A DNA stretch of 64,000 nt, taken from positions 620,001 through 684,000 of the forward strand of contig JAPEHQ010000006.1 of assembly GCA_027405735.1 (NCBI GenBank). Direction: 5' to 3'. A program made the translations under genes and the position numbers. This DNA comes from Mucor racemosus. Its lineage: Eukaryota; Mucoromycota; Mucoromycetes; Mucorales; Mucoraceae. Positions 22,801 through 35,257 of the stretch are shown here, piece by piece. The notes beneath the pieces are model-generated. The model was not told where the DNA came from and searched no databases. It saw only the letters and a list, made by a program, of their open reading frames with translations. The stretch's first letter is position 1. Each line of letters starts with the position of its first letter.

Positions 22801-24289
22801 TTCTAAGCTATGAAAATACTACGGCCTAACTATGCTTCCCATGGAAATAATAGTTTGCACAGATGGGCAGAATAAGAACTCTTTTTCAGATCAGGCAGCC
22901 CAGATGAGCGGATCAATGAAATCAAGGTTTTTTAATCAATTTACTAAAGTATATCAATCATAATATACTGTAATTAATGACAAAGATAATTTGAATGGCT
23001 CAAAGCAGATGTGAGTTACTCTGATTCAACAGAATTGCCTTATTGACGAGATATATTAATTTGAAATTTGAGATTTGAAAGAGTTCTGCCCATGTTTTTC
23101 TTTCGGGGACCAAATGGGAACAACGACAACAACCTGTTTGGGAACACTAAAAGTATTTATGCCTTTGTAATAAACTGAAATCAAGTAGCAGATGAAAGTA
23201 CATGTTTTTCCTATTTTTTATTTGGAAATAAATTATTAACTGTTAATGTTAGAGAGCGATATAATATCTTTCTCGATCAAAAAGAGCATCCAAGACGTAG
23301 TCATTTTGTTCCATCATCTAGATGATAATTAATGCTATTTTGGCCTAAAATCGATATCTACCTGCTGAAAAATTGGTGGTTATAAAAGTATGTATAGTAT
23401 TGACTTGATTTGAATGCATAAATGAATGAATAAACTCATGTTAATCTATTTAGTTTCTAAAGAATATTTGTTTCTATTTAGTGGCCAACAGCCAAGAAGA
23501 GGAAAACAAGATGTTGTCTTGTATATCACTACCAACTATGTAATGTACGCCATAATTATTACTTGTTAATTGATTTTAATAATAAATAAATTTTTATAGA
23601 TCAAAAGTAAAAGCGTATTCAGTTAAAAACGCTTGAAACAATTTAATTATGCTAATTTACATGATTTATCATCTCTTGCTCACTCAATCGCTATATTTGA
23701 ATTTAATATTTCGTTTATTATACTGCTAATTGACTCTTTTGTCCCTTAGAGTTAACTCACCATCCTTGATTAGCGTATCTATAATAACGGCCCAATATTA
23801 GCTCAAAGTATGCAAAACTATGAAAAAGGGTTGTCTAATCACAAATTTATCTGATCAACTGCTGATGCTAAACTAGCATCAAATTAATTGTGTTAAATCG
23901 AACAGATAGAGATATGGTTCATGCAGAGATCTATAAATTTGTGAGAGAGTTCAGATCTATGAACACAAAAAAATAATCCAAATTGTGATACATCGTCAAC
24001 CTGTACGAGATTTTCTTGTGGCGATTCCTGGTGACTTAAGTGTCAATTAGGCATTTAATTGGCAAACGTATCAAATCAAGATGAGTTTCGTTGATTGATA
24101 TAACGGATAATAAATGCAATGTTATTTATTGAATGGGTGAATATAAATATATAAAGAAAAGCTTCCTTTTGAATGAAAGTACTAATTATTCTGATTAACA
24201 CCAACAGTCTCAAAAAGCATAGTTAAGTGCAATCATTGCTACTAAATTGCATAATTTGATGTGCAGAAGACTCTTGAAGCATTTAAATC
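22801..24289. other. Palindrome spacer, single-copy within the window
   Basis: About 1.5 kb between the second tandem unit and the right palindrome arm. No gene, repeat copy or open frame of note was found. It contains ordinary AT-rich sequence. Confidence 0.4.
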
Positions 24290-24405
24290 TTTTTTTTTGG
24301 CAATGCTGACAAATCATCGTTCAATATGACAATATGACTGAATATTAATGAATCAGAGAAAATGCAACTGGTAAAAAACTGATACCCAATAATGTACATG
24401 GAGTT
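24290..24405 (-). repeat. Misplaced fragment of tandem-unit segment Y
   Basis: The reverse complement of this stretch matches 21075-21185, including CATATTGAACGATGATTTG and ACATTGGGTATTAG. It abuts the inner end of the right palindrome arm, on the wrong side of the core relative to intact units, so it marks a rearrangement breakpoint. Confidence 0.65.
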
Positions 24406-24407
24406 CC

Positions 24408-27400
24408 AAACTCAATTTAAATCACCTCTAATACAATAATTAAAAAGTAAGATTATATTATCGCCAAATCAACTACCACACAATATTAAAATGTATAAAG
24501 ATTTACAGTAATAAGCTTGAATTAAGTGAGTAAAGCGCCGTAAATTCTTGAAAACGTTCTCAGGTATCATTAAATCTCTTATTTTTAAGACTTACAAGGC
24601 TTATAAGCGGAATATTAATTTAGAAAATTATTTTTGTCCAGATCATCAATTTTGACATTTTTTAAATTTTTTTTTTCTGATTTTGCAAATTTAGAGTTAA
24701 TTATACTACCAATTATAAAAACAAAAAATATAAGCATATAAAAAATGTAGCGCTCTATTTGCTTAATAAAAAATAACAAACATTTTTATTGCAAAATATT
24801 ACATGAAAATCCTTTAATTAAAAATCCGTTTTTTGGGCAAAAGTACAAATTTTCATTACTTAACATTTAATATTAAGCTTTTATAAAATGCGTATTAGTC
24901 ATGGCTACAATTTTCTCTCACAATGTAGTATATTTAAACGTTGATTTTGGTATCAAAAATTGGTTTTTTTATTTTTTGATCAAAGTCATGAGTGTTGGTA
25001 AGGATAAAATGAGCCCTGAAAAATGTCCGCTACAAAGTCTGAATTTTCAGACCGCACATGGTTAAATATAAGAAAAGTTAAAAAAAAGAAACGTTTTTTT
25101 ATTTAAAACTTAGATATATCATAGGATAAGAGACTTAGCCGTTCAATCTTGCTATACTCATTTTCGGTATCGCTCTACGGGCTCGCTTTTGGAATTTTTT
25201 AATGAATGTATAGTATGATATGACAGACGGCTTTTCTGGTAGAGAGATGTATGTTTCTATGATAACAGATGTTACCTATTTTGTTTATTTTATGGTTTAT
25301 ATGCTGTAATGCTGCTTTTACCTTGGCTAAAATGTGCAATTTAGCAGGGTTTTAATGCGCTAAATAATGTAAAGCCTTGAAAATCCTTTTCTACGTATGT
25401 TGTTTTTCTCTTTTAGTTTCCATATTCTAAGGATATATTCACCGTTTGATAAGGCATATCACACTATCAAGCTAATATTTTTCTCTTTTATCTGAATACA
25501 CATGCTAAAGTAAGCGACTAATGTTTTTCATAGAAGTAGCAGCCGTTTTATTAGGGACCGATATTTTCATTTAACCGCATTCTAAGATCAAATATCATTA
25601 TTTACTACTTTATTGTTGGGCGTATTTCTTGATAATTAACAGATCAAATCGAAGGCAATAATGTTTATATCTACTCAATAAAAAGCTAGAACTGGCTACA
25701 AACCCACGAAATGTTCCAGAAAAGTGATAAAATTTTAAACGATATAGAAACACAAAAAAAAAAAAACAATCTAATGTCTTGCCTAATTACCATAGTTATG
25801 ATCGTAGTAGCTATACCTAAAAACAAATCTTTTTACAGCTGACAATCATCATAAACTAAAATAATAAGTTTAAAGAAGGTTAATTTGTTTAAATTTTATG
25901 TGTGATAAAGTAATATCTATAATCTTAGATTTGGCTTGCATATAAATTTAAGCACCAAGTGTTATATATTTAAGTTTATGCTCGAGCAAAAACCATTGTT
26001 CCTGCAAACATTATAGCTATAAACATATTTACAAATAAATAATGATAATCATAAATATATTGGGTCTTGCATGTATTGCTCTACATCAACAACGTATTGA
26101 ACTGTATTGTCTATATATAATCTATATTAATAAAAGCAAATGTAGTTTAAAAACCCATTCCAGTAAAAAATGCAATGGAATTTTGAGAACGGCACGATGC
26201 TCATGTACAAAGCAATTTGTGCCCATACGGTCAGATCATTATGCTCATGGTCAGGTTTTATTATTATGCGCAAATAGGGATAATGATATGCTTACGGGCA
26301 ATTCTACCATTATGCACATACAGGCCTAGCGTTATGCTCGTGTGCAGTTCGTTTGTTGTGCCCATGTGCATACTGTTATTGTTTTGACCATATTCAGTGG
26401 ACATAACAGCTCAGGCTATAGTAGTGTGAAGCTCAACTGGGGAAAACAAAATCACCTTGTGTAGGAGTAGTGTAGCACAAGTCGGCCGTAGTGGTGGTTA
26501 CTCGTCTTTATTGTTATTCAATCTCTATAAGTAAGTTTTTATATATCAATAAACTCTCCGTATTGATTCACCAAACCACAAATATATTGTGTTGAACTAT
26601 AGCATTAATTGATATGTTTCATAATTAGTATCTGTGTTGTTTTCATTTAGTTTGTTGAGAACAGGTCTGCATTATGAGATCAATGTTTATACATATTAAT
26701 AGTGCTGCCTATTAATATGGAGTCATAAAATACCCTGAAGAATGTGCTGTTAAGCTACATGGAAAAATAGAGTATCCGTGAATTAATAATACTTCTTTCC
26801 GAAGTGTCGGCTATATTTACTGCATGGATTCATGCGCTAGCCACATTCATAGTATCTTGCCTGTCAGATTGGGATGTATATTGGTCGAAGGTGCATAATA
26901 AAATAAAACAGTTTAATAGGGCTTGAGAGTCTCTTGATTTTTATTAATCTTGAACTTCTTTAAGTTTATGCTATGGGAAAATTAATGGCACAATATGATA
27001 AAATATGTCAAGATATGTTAAATAATATTATCAATGTTTCCTTAGTAGCTTAGTAGTTAAACAATACTATCATGGTTTTCGTAGTAGTTAAATAACGTTA
27101 AAAATCAAAAATAGCAGCATTATTTCATGATGGTGGTATTATATACGTACATGATGTATCATTCTTAAACCGGATCATGTCAAATCCAAAAAAGTAAACA
27201 ATAACAGATTCGGAACCGGAAGTTACTTAATTGAATATTAACTATACCATGCTCCTAAAAGCATGGTATAGAAGCATGGTACAAAAGCATAATACGCCAG
27301 TGCGATATTCCAACATGATATACCAACATGACACATTACTATTAAATAACATCTAAACTACCTTACCACACCATTAATTCCCCAAATCAAATAGTATATA

Positions 27401-28112
27401 AACCCTATTAATTTCATTCCAATAAACGATATCTCTTTACTTGATTAAATTTCTAATCTTATTTAACCTAAACATATTTTGATAAATCACTGAATTTGAA
27501 ATGTTTTTGACAAAAATCTCGTTTTCTCTACAGAAAACTTAGTTAGAAAGTTCCATAATAGCTAAATCGATAGCTAATGTTTCTTCACATTATCTTACAT
27601 ATTGATATTTGAAATATGCTTATAAAAAGTGATGTGTATTCTCAAAAAACCGTCAAAAATTCAATTACATTTTACGCAAAATATAATGTAAAAAGTTTGT
27701 CTAAATTTTGTTTTGTTGGATGCAGAATCCAAAACTGTACAAGAACCATTTAATACGCTAGGTCAACTTACTTTGCAGTCCACGAACTATTAAACAATTT
27801 TGCTTTTTTGATCATTTTCTGATCGATTTCACAAATCAATTTTGGAACCCAGTTATGACAGGGTTTAAGTTGTAATATGAACTATTATTCTGATTATCTC
27901 TAAGAAAAATCAATATTTTTTGTTTCAACAAAAAATATAGAGTAGCTTTCAGTTAGATCTAAATTCTAAATCCAAAAAATCAACACGTCAATATTTGATT
28001 TTAAATCTGTAATGGGTTTTAAGTCAATTTCAGGACAATTTTAGGTTAATGCACGTATAATAATATGGTATTAATCCTTTTATTTTAGGACAGAGATTCA
28101 TAAGTATAGGTG
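24408..28112 (-). repeat. Right arm of the 3.6-kb inverted repeat
   Basis: Mirror image of 15690-19312, with coordinates summing to about 43708. It contains, from inside out, the tandem-unit core reversed, the short-motif array, repeat C and repeat B. The last 50 bp at the inner end are slightly closer to the second direct core (ATTTAAATTGAG) than to the left arm, which suggests local gene conversion or a separate breakpoint. The 5.1-kb spacer between arms makes a very large fold-back possible. Confidence 0.9.
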
Positions 28113-28470
28113 GAAGGTACGTCGGTTCTCAAACTTGACGAGAATCGACTCAATATTGGGCGAGAAAATTCGAAAACTTTTTGAAACCTACTTTTCATAA
28201 CTGTAGAAGAAAGCCGACACCAAAAACTTTATCTCGAGAAATTTTGATCCTGATAATTTCCAAATTTACATAATAGTAGGTATACATCTTTGACAAAATG
28301 GTATTAAGTGGCAACTTCTACAATCTACTGTGTGTTGAGCTTTTTTTTGAAAACAATCAAAATACGATATCTATGAATACTGATCCAAGTAACCCTAATT
28401 TTACAGATATTAGTACTATGTTTTCTAAATAAACACTCCTACAAATATATATTTCAATTGTTACATGTTG
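28113..28470 (-). repeat. Repeat-B-adjacent segment D, copy 1
   Basis: The segment starting GGAAGGTACGTCGG, with CAATATTGGGCGAG and TTTGACAAAATGG, is similar to 47569-47950. In both places it directly follows the same end of repeat B. Either B is longer than its other copies show, or two B copies share one ancestral insertion site. Confidence 0.6.
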
Positions 28471-29223
28471 CCAATAAATAAAATGAAAGCACAAGTTTGG
28501 CATTCTTTTAAATAGCTGTTTATGTAATTGATTGTGTTGTTAGATGGTTCAAAAAGCTGTACGAAAATTCTTTGATTAAAGAGAACACATAGCTTTTAAA
28601 ACAGAATTGTATGATTTTGATTGATTTGACAGCTGTATTTCATGTTTGAAAATAAACACTCTACAAGGCTGAATTGCATTTCGGCATGTTCTTCTTATTG
28701 TAAGTTTCTTTTCGTCGGCTTTACGCAGTACAAATTACCCATGCATGATCTCGATCTCATCTTTAAAATAGTAATTAAGACCGTGGATTTGCAACTGATG
28801 TTGCACAAGCCAAACCAATTGAATGTCGTATTCTTCCTTTATTAGAAAAATTACTTTTATCAAGAAAATTCATTGTATCAAATCAAATGCGTTGTAATGT
28901 GAAAATTTCTTTTTTTGTATATATATAATATATAATTTATATTGTAGAATGACCAAAAAGGACTGTCTCGAAGCTAGCATTTTTAAGGAAAAATTGATCG
29001 TCATTGATTTATTGATTTTTAATTTAATTACCTGATCCGGTGAAATCAGAAAAAAAGACGCTATACTACGGTATATGCGTAATGCTTTCATTTCAAATAT
29101 CAAAAGCAATTTAGGCAATAAACTGAATAAACAGCATGTCTATTTTTATAAACAGGAAGAAAAGACAAAAAAAGAACCTGCACTGTTAATGAATAAACCA
29201 AGTGTAACATCAATCGATAATCA
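28471..29223. other. Upstream region of chitin deacetylase 2
   Basis: Holds the spacer segment (about 28665-28860) that resembles 12465-12650 downstream of deacetylase 1. The frames at 28642-28845 and 28870-29118 have no recognised domain. Confidence 0.4.
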
Positions 29224-29231
29224 TATATAAA
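29224..29231 (+). promoter_or_regulatory. TATA-like element of chitin deacetylase 2
   Basis: TATATAAA lies 67-74 bp upstream of the start codon, followed by a CT-rich leader. The spacing fits a fungal TATA promoter. Confidence 0.45.
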
Positions 29232-29297
29232 CGAATGAAATATCTGCTTTTTTCCATTTCATATTAACACTCGCATTCCTTTCAGTCAACTGCAATT

Positions 29298-30991
29298 ATG
29301 ATTATTACAAAATCCTTATTATTGATTGCTACTGTTGGAGCAGCTGCAGATGTATATGCTGCTTCTTATGTAGCTCAATTCTCGCCCAATTTCCCTAATT
29401 TAGCTACACCTACAAATGTAGTTACCAAATATCCTACTGGCACCATCAATACCGCAATATCTTTGCCCACTACTTCATTATCTGGTTTTCCCACCTCAAA
29501 TGAAATCCCTTCGACAACTTCTTCAGAGGTTTTAGCTGCTTACAATTCTATTATTTGGTCAAAAGTTCCTCCTGCTCCTGTTAGAAAGATGAATTCTGAT
29601 GGTAGTTGGGATTTTGAGGATGATGGCTCAGACGATTATTGCTGGTGGTCAAACACTAACTGCGTTGTTCCTAAGGCTACTTATTTACCTCCTGATTTCT
29701 ACACTTGCCCCACTAAGGGAGACTGGGGTCTTAATTATGATGATGGACCATTCAATCTTTACCCTGGTAACGAATATCCAACTGAAAACAAGTATGCTGA
29801 GCCTGCGCTTTATAACTTTTTAGCTAAAACTAATCAAAAGGCTACCTTATTTGTAAGTAAAAGTAATATACATAATGCAATGACACATACTAACATTTAT
29901 TGTAGTATATTGGTTCCAATGTCAAAAGCTATCCAGCTGCTGCTGCACGTGCATTGAATGATGGACACTATCTTTGTGTTCATACTTGGTCTCATCAACC
30001 CATGACAACCTTAACAAATGCTCAAGTTGTCGCTGAATTATACTGGGGTCTCAAGGTTATTAAAGCAGCTACTGGCGTCACTCCTAAATGCTGGAGACCC
30101 CCTCAAGGTGATGTCGATGATCGTGTTCGTGCAATTGCTTATCAAATGGGTATGCGTACTGTTCTTTGGGATGAAGATACTAACGATTGGGATATGCCTG
30201 CTGTTAATGGCGGTGGAGGAACCTCAACAAAAACTGTGGACACTGCTTTCAATAAATGGATTACCAATTATAGTTCTGGTAAAGATCTTGCGGGTCATAT
30301 TGTTTTGGAACATGAATTGAACAGTGTCACTGTCAACATGTCTGAATTCTGGATGCCAAAGCTGCAAAAGACATTTAACGTTATTCCTGCTATGGCTTGT
30401 AATGGTGTTACTAAGCCTTACTGGGAAACTGGATTTGTTTATCCTCTTAGTAACTCCTATAACACTGCTACATCTACCACTGCTACTACTACTACCATAA
30501 AGACTTCAACTGCTACAACTAAAACTGCTACTGCTACTGCTACTGCTACTGCTACTGCTACTGCTACTGCTACTGCTACTGCTACTGCTACTGCTACTGC
30601 TACTGCTACTGCTACTGCTACCTGTATTGCAGGTTCTTCTGGAAAGAAGAATGGCGATGGATATAATGGCTTCTGTTGTACTTCTTCTAATGATTGTTGG
30701 GATACTTGTGTATCTGGTAAATGTAATGGACCTGCTCTTACATCTACCACCGCTAAAACTACCACTGCAAAGACTACTACAAATAAAATTATTACCGCAA
30801 AGACCACCACCAAAAAGACCACCACCAAGACCACCACAAAAACTGCCGCTACCAAGACTGCTACTACTACTTCAAAGGCATGTAAAACTGGCGTTTCAGG
30901 TAAAAAGCTTGGTAACGGTGCCACTGGTTACTGCTGTAAATCAAGCGATGATTGTCTCGAAACTTGTCGCTCTGGTGTGTGTATTCTCTAA
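29298..30991 (+). CDS. Secreted chitin deacetylase (CE4) with two Cys-rich modules
   Basis: Exons 29298-29852 and 29906-30991 give 546 residues. It begins with a signal peptide (MIITKSLLLIATVGAAADVYA). The CE4 domain keeps the catalytic motifs NYDDGP, HTWSHQ, RPPQGDVDDR, DEDTNDW and LEHEL. Close similarity to the 10588-12391 protein runs through the whole catalytic domain. The gene lacks the first intron of its paralogue: SKVPPAPVRK is continuous here but split there. The second intron is at the same codon. The C-terminus has two six-Cys modules separated by Thr/Lys linkers; a pure (Thr-Ala)16 run precedes the first. The likely role is chitin-to-chitosan conversion in the cell wall. The linker would be heavily O-mannosylated in fungi, which is family knowledge rather than seen here. 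Confidence 0.93.
30524..30619 (+). repeat. Perfect (ACTGCT)16 hexanucleotide repeat inside coding sequence
   Basis: Sixteen exact ACTGCT units encode (Thr-Ala)16 in the linker between the catalytic domain and first Cys module of deacetylase 2. The array is perfect at DNA level, so it is young and probably length-variable. The paralogue has only a short imperfect version of this linker. Confidence 0.95.
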
Positions 30992-32703
30992 AGCGACCTC
31001 GAATATTTTTTTGTATTCGTATAATAATGCTTATGACTTCCTCACTTACAATAGAAAATAACCAATCTCTGACTTTTTTTTTTACGCATATTTAAAAACT
31101 AGGGACATGGGGCGTTTTCAATGAGATGTTAATAAATAAAAAAAATAGTTAATAAATTAAAGCGCTTTTTATAACATGCTGATAAATTTCCATTAATATT
31201 GAAATGAAATAAAAGCATGAATAAATTCTTTAAATCGCCAGAAAAGCATCAATGATGGCGACAATTTAATGCTTCAGGTACGAACAAATTACTATTTTTG
31301 CTTACTACGGCCCACAATATTGCAAATAAAGCAGCTGCTGCTAATCTTCTATATAGATATAATATGTGCAATGATTTAATTTTTGGTCTAATGTAATGTT
31401 TCTGTTCATTTGAAGATATGTTCTAATGACAATCCCACATGAAAATATCTGAAATATCTATTAATTTAGCATTTATTCGAATAATTAAATTCTCATTACT
31501 TTTTAAAGCACTAGAAGCCAACTTTTGTATGCTTTTTTTTTCTTTGATACAGTTCATTCATGCTAAATATTAAGAATTTAACAAACATCCTGACAACCTG
31601 TTACGAGAAAATTCTAATATTTCAGATATTTCAACCATTTCGGCATTTGAAAAGAGCTACCAAAAAATGAATCAGAATCGCAAAAAAAAAATGTCAAAAA
31701 ACATAATTTGCAAAAATGCACAAGAAAATAATAAGTTATTAGCCATATGTTAATAATTGACGTATATTATAGTTTTTAATTTTCAATAAGATGGTATTAA
31801 TTGCATAAAGAATAAGCAATTTGCCGCGGTTTAATACGCAAAGAATGTAAAAACGGTTTTTGAAGAGAATGTCGATCTTTTACATTTAACGTAATACAAC
31901 AAAAAATTCAAGAGTGGAGAACAAGTTTCTATTAATATTTCCAATTATAATATAGTATAACAAAATTTGCTGAATTTGGCGCCGAAAAATCCTCTAAAAC
32001 TTTTTTATGGATCCGGCCTTGTGAATACAAGGGGTCAGGAGGGCCTAAATGGTCGATTTTACATCAAACTTTCAAGTTGTCGGATAGTCATCTATATTAC
32101 TCTAGTAGATGCATCTTGCATAAAAGTGATGGTTTTGCACGCTTTTGAGCCCGAAATTTATAAAAAAAAAGGGAATTTTGAACATTATAGGTCTGTGTGA
32201 TACAGTATATAATTTGATGTGTAATTCAGAATTAATCACTTGGTTAGATTCATATTGGGTTTATCGATTATTAGAAACGATTATTACATAACCTGTATCT
32301 ATTTTTAAAGCGGTTACTACATTTTGTTGTTCATTTAGAGTGAATCTATTCCAAATCCCAGAAAAATTTCTGACAGATTGTTTAAATGCTTATTTATTTT
32401 TTGGCATCAATAATTTAATGTGTGCAAAATCGGTTGGACGCAAATAAATGCTTGCAAAGAAATAATGTAACGCGACTCATTTTCCCTAATAATCAAGGCC
32501 ACTAAATTTACCACATGATGCAAGAGTTACTTGGAAGGAAAGTGGGGGTGCTGAAATCTCAAGATAATTTCTATTTGAAGCAAAATGCAATGTTGGACAG
32601 TGAATGTTGTACAAACTCTCTTTTCATGGATGTGAGAAAGTCAAGAGATAATTTGTATACTTTGTAACAAGCCATGAGATATGGAAAAAAAAAAGAGTTT
32701 TGA

Positions 32704-32735
<32 letters not shown>

Positions 32736-35257
32736 CTTGACATCAAAGTTATACTATGCGTGATATTTTTTAGAATATTGTGTGTCATTTATGTCTTATT
32801 CTAAAGTATACAGAATAATAAAATTATATATTTTATTATGCAGGTACTTATTTGGAGATATTATCATTGTTTTACTTTTTTTTTCAACGGAGATCTTCCC
32901 CTGAAAGATTGGAAATGCCGTATTTTCCCTGTATACTTGGGCAGCGGAAGCGCAAAATATCCTTCTTATCAAATATACAGGTCCATATACTATATTCTCA
33001 CTTTGTTTCCTTTTCTGTGTAGATATACTATTATCACATTATTATTCGATCTTCTATCTATAAACTAGAACCGAAAAAAAAAGAAATTAATTTGTTGAGA
33101 TTATATGGTATCTAGACCCTTTTATGCGTTATTTTTAGGAATGGAATTTAAGGTAACTTTTTTCTCTCTGGTCCAACAAACAAGTTTTTTTTTACCGCGC
33201 AAACATCTAATATTATTGAGAATTCCATAGAAATAATTGTAGCACAAAATAAAAAGGCTTCATGGCGCAATATACAAAAACTGGGTGTGAATTGGTTTTA
33301 CTGTTTTAAGCTTGGCGTGATAAATGAATATTCTGTTATGATATACAACCCTGGCACAAGAAATTTTGTACATGGTAAATGTACAAGCGGATAAATTTTT
33401 CATAATCAACTCTTTTAGAGTGATAACTTATCAATAAAGATGTGCTATTACCTGCTGTACTAATAGTTTCCTTGCACAATTAGATAGATTTCTTGATTCA
33501 TTTACCAAGATAATGTACGGAACGTTGCTCTTTTTTTTGCTATTGTTGGAGAATGTATATTGTGTTTATATAAAATATCACACAAATGAGATCTTGAAAT
33601 GTCCTGATTAAGGTTTCTTTTTTTTTTATCTCTTAAGAAATAATGCTCCTACCATTGGTTCGAATTAAACATTATCTACTAACTGTTACTTCTTTAAAAG
33701 AAACTGATAGCTCATTTTTAGATTTCTTTGACCAAAGAAGAATAAAGTTTCACCCAATTAAATGTTCAGTACAAACTATTTCACACAAAACCCCTTATAA
33801 AAAAAACATTGACCAAACAATAGTGAAATGAACACAAATTTTCCTAGCTTAAAATGTAACATGACATCTGGAAGATTCCCGAAAAAGATCAATAAGAAAG
33901 CAGTTATAACTAAACATGAACAAATATATCAATTCCTAATGTCTGCCATGTGCCTCGATGATTTATTGCTCATTGCTGCTCTATATGATTAATTCTATGA
34001 TTATCTACTGCTTTAATTTTCATAGAATAATCTTGATAGCAATCTTTTTATAGCACCAATATCCAAACATCTCGGACTTGAAGTATATAAAAAGTAAAAA
34101 TTCACTAATTATTTTCTAGCAAAACTGTTGTATTTGATTGGGAAATAACGGTCAAAAAGGGGATTACCTATTTCTTGTGCTACAAATACTATTATATTGG
34201 TCTAGTAAAAAAAAAAAAAAAAATAGCAAGGAAAAAGGTCATGAGAGATTATTTGATTAAAATGAAATTCCACGTTTTTCTCTCACAAAACTATGTACAT
34301 TAAAGCAACGTGGTTTACAAAAAGTCTAGTTCTGACAGGCAAAAATAAAATACAAGATCTTATTCATTGGCTATATGCATTGAATAGATCAGTTGCTGTG
34401 TTATCAAATTTTGATTTCAGGTCCAAAAATTTTCTCCTGGCTGAGTGATGTGAAAAATTGAAAAGAAGGGATTGACTAGAGTTTTGAACGAAAAGAAAAA
34501 GAAAAAAAAAAAAAGAAAAAATGGCAGAGCACGAGGTGTACAACCAAAGTGCTGCATGTGCTTCATTTTTATACGGAAGCTTAGATTTCAATGCAAAAAA
34601 TAATTCTTTAGGAGAGAGGAAGGTGCATTTTCAATAAATATTCTCGAGATAATTAGTCCTATTCACACCATAATATATTATAATTTTTATTCTTTTACAT
34701 CGGTTCATTCATAAACTCATTATTTTAAACATGGAATAAGTACCATTATACCAAAAAAAAAAAAAAAAAAAAAAGTGGGAGGACCTATTTAAATTGGTCT
34801 GTTCTTCGTTTTTATTCAATTAAAACTGTTAACAGCAGGTTAAATCGGAGAATGAGCACTGACAAATTGGATACAGTAGGACAGAAATTCTTTGATTAGG
34901 TGGCACGTTCTAAATTTGTTATATCTATTTTGCTATGGAGCAAATCAGCTAAGCTGTTAGCTAATAACAAATTTAAGGTTTCTCTTTTGCTGTGAAAAGA
35001 ACAAGAAATTACACCACCACAAATAAGGATCTCCCTTTTTACTGTGATACATTGTGTTATGTATGTACTCCCCCAAATCTTTCATTCAATTTTTGTATAT
35101 AAATTCCCAGTTTTTTTTCCTGTTCAAACATTAAATCAGTCCTTCTTTCTTTCTATATACAATTAAAAAAATTTGATGAAATTTTGATCAAATTTCCACT
35201 GATAAACTTTCTTTAAATACATTTACACATACCAGTTTTCTATTTTTTGATCTAAAA
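30992..35257. other. Long intergenic region, no gene recognised
   Basis: About 4.3 kb without a supportable gene. Frames at 31967-32200, 32838-33068, 33643-33831 and 34364-34591 lack domains or splice-supported extension. Noted structures are a (GT)13 tract at 32709-32735, a 17-A run at 34207-34223 and a 22-A run at 34753-34774, the last about 485 bp upstream of the GATA/PHD gene. The final kilobase, with CT-rich stretches, probably holds that gene's promoter and leader. Confidence 0.4.
32709..32735. repeat. (GT)13 microsatellite
   Basis: An uninterrupted GT run in gene-free DNA. Confidence 0.9.

Noticed and set aside
30457..30924. 155-residue minus-strand frame rich in Val/Ala
   Set aside because: Shadow of the Thr/Ala repeat coding sequence of deacetylase 2.
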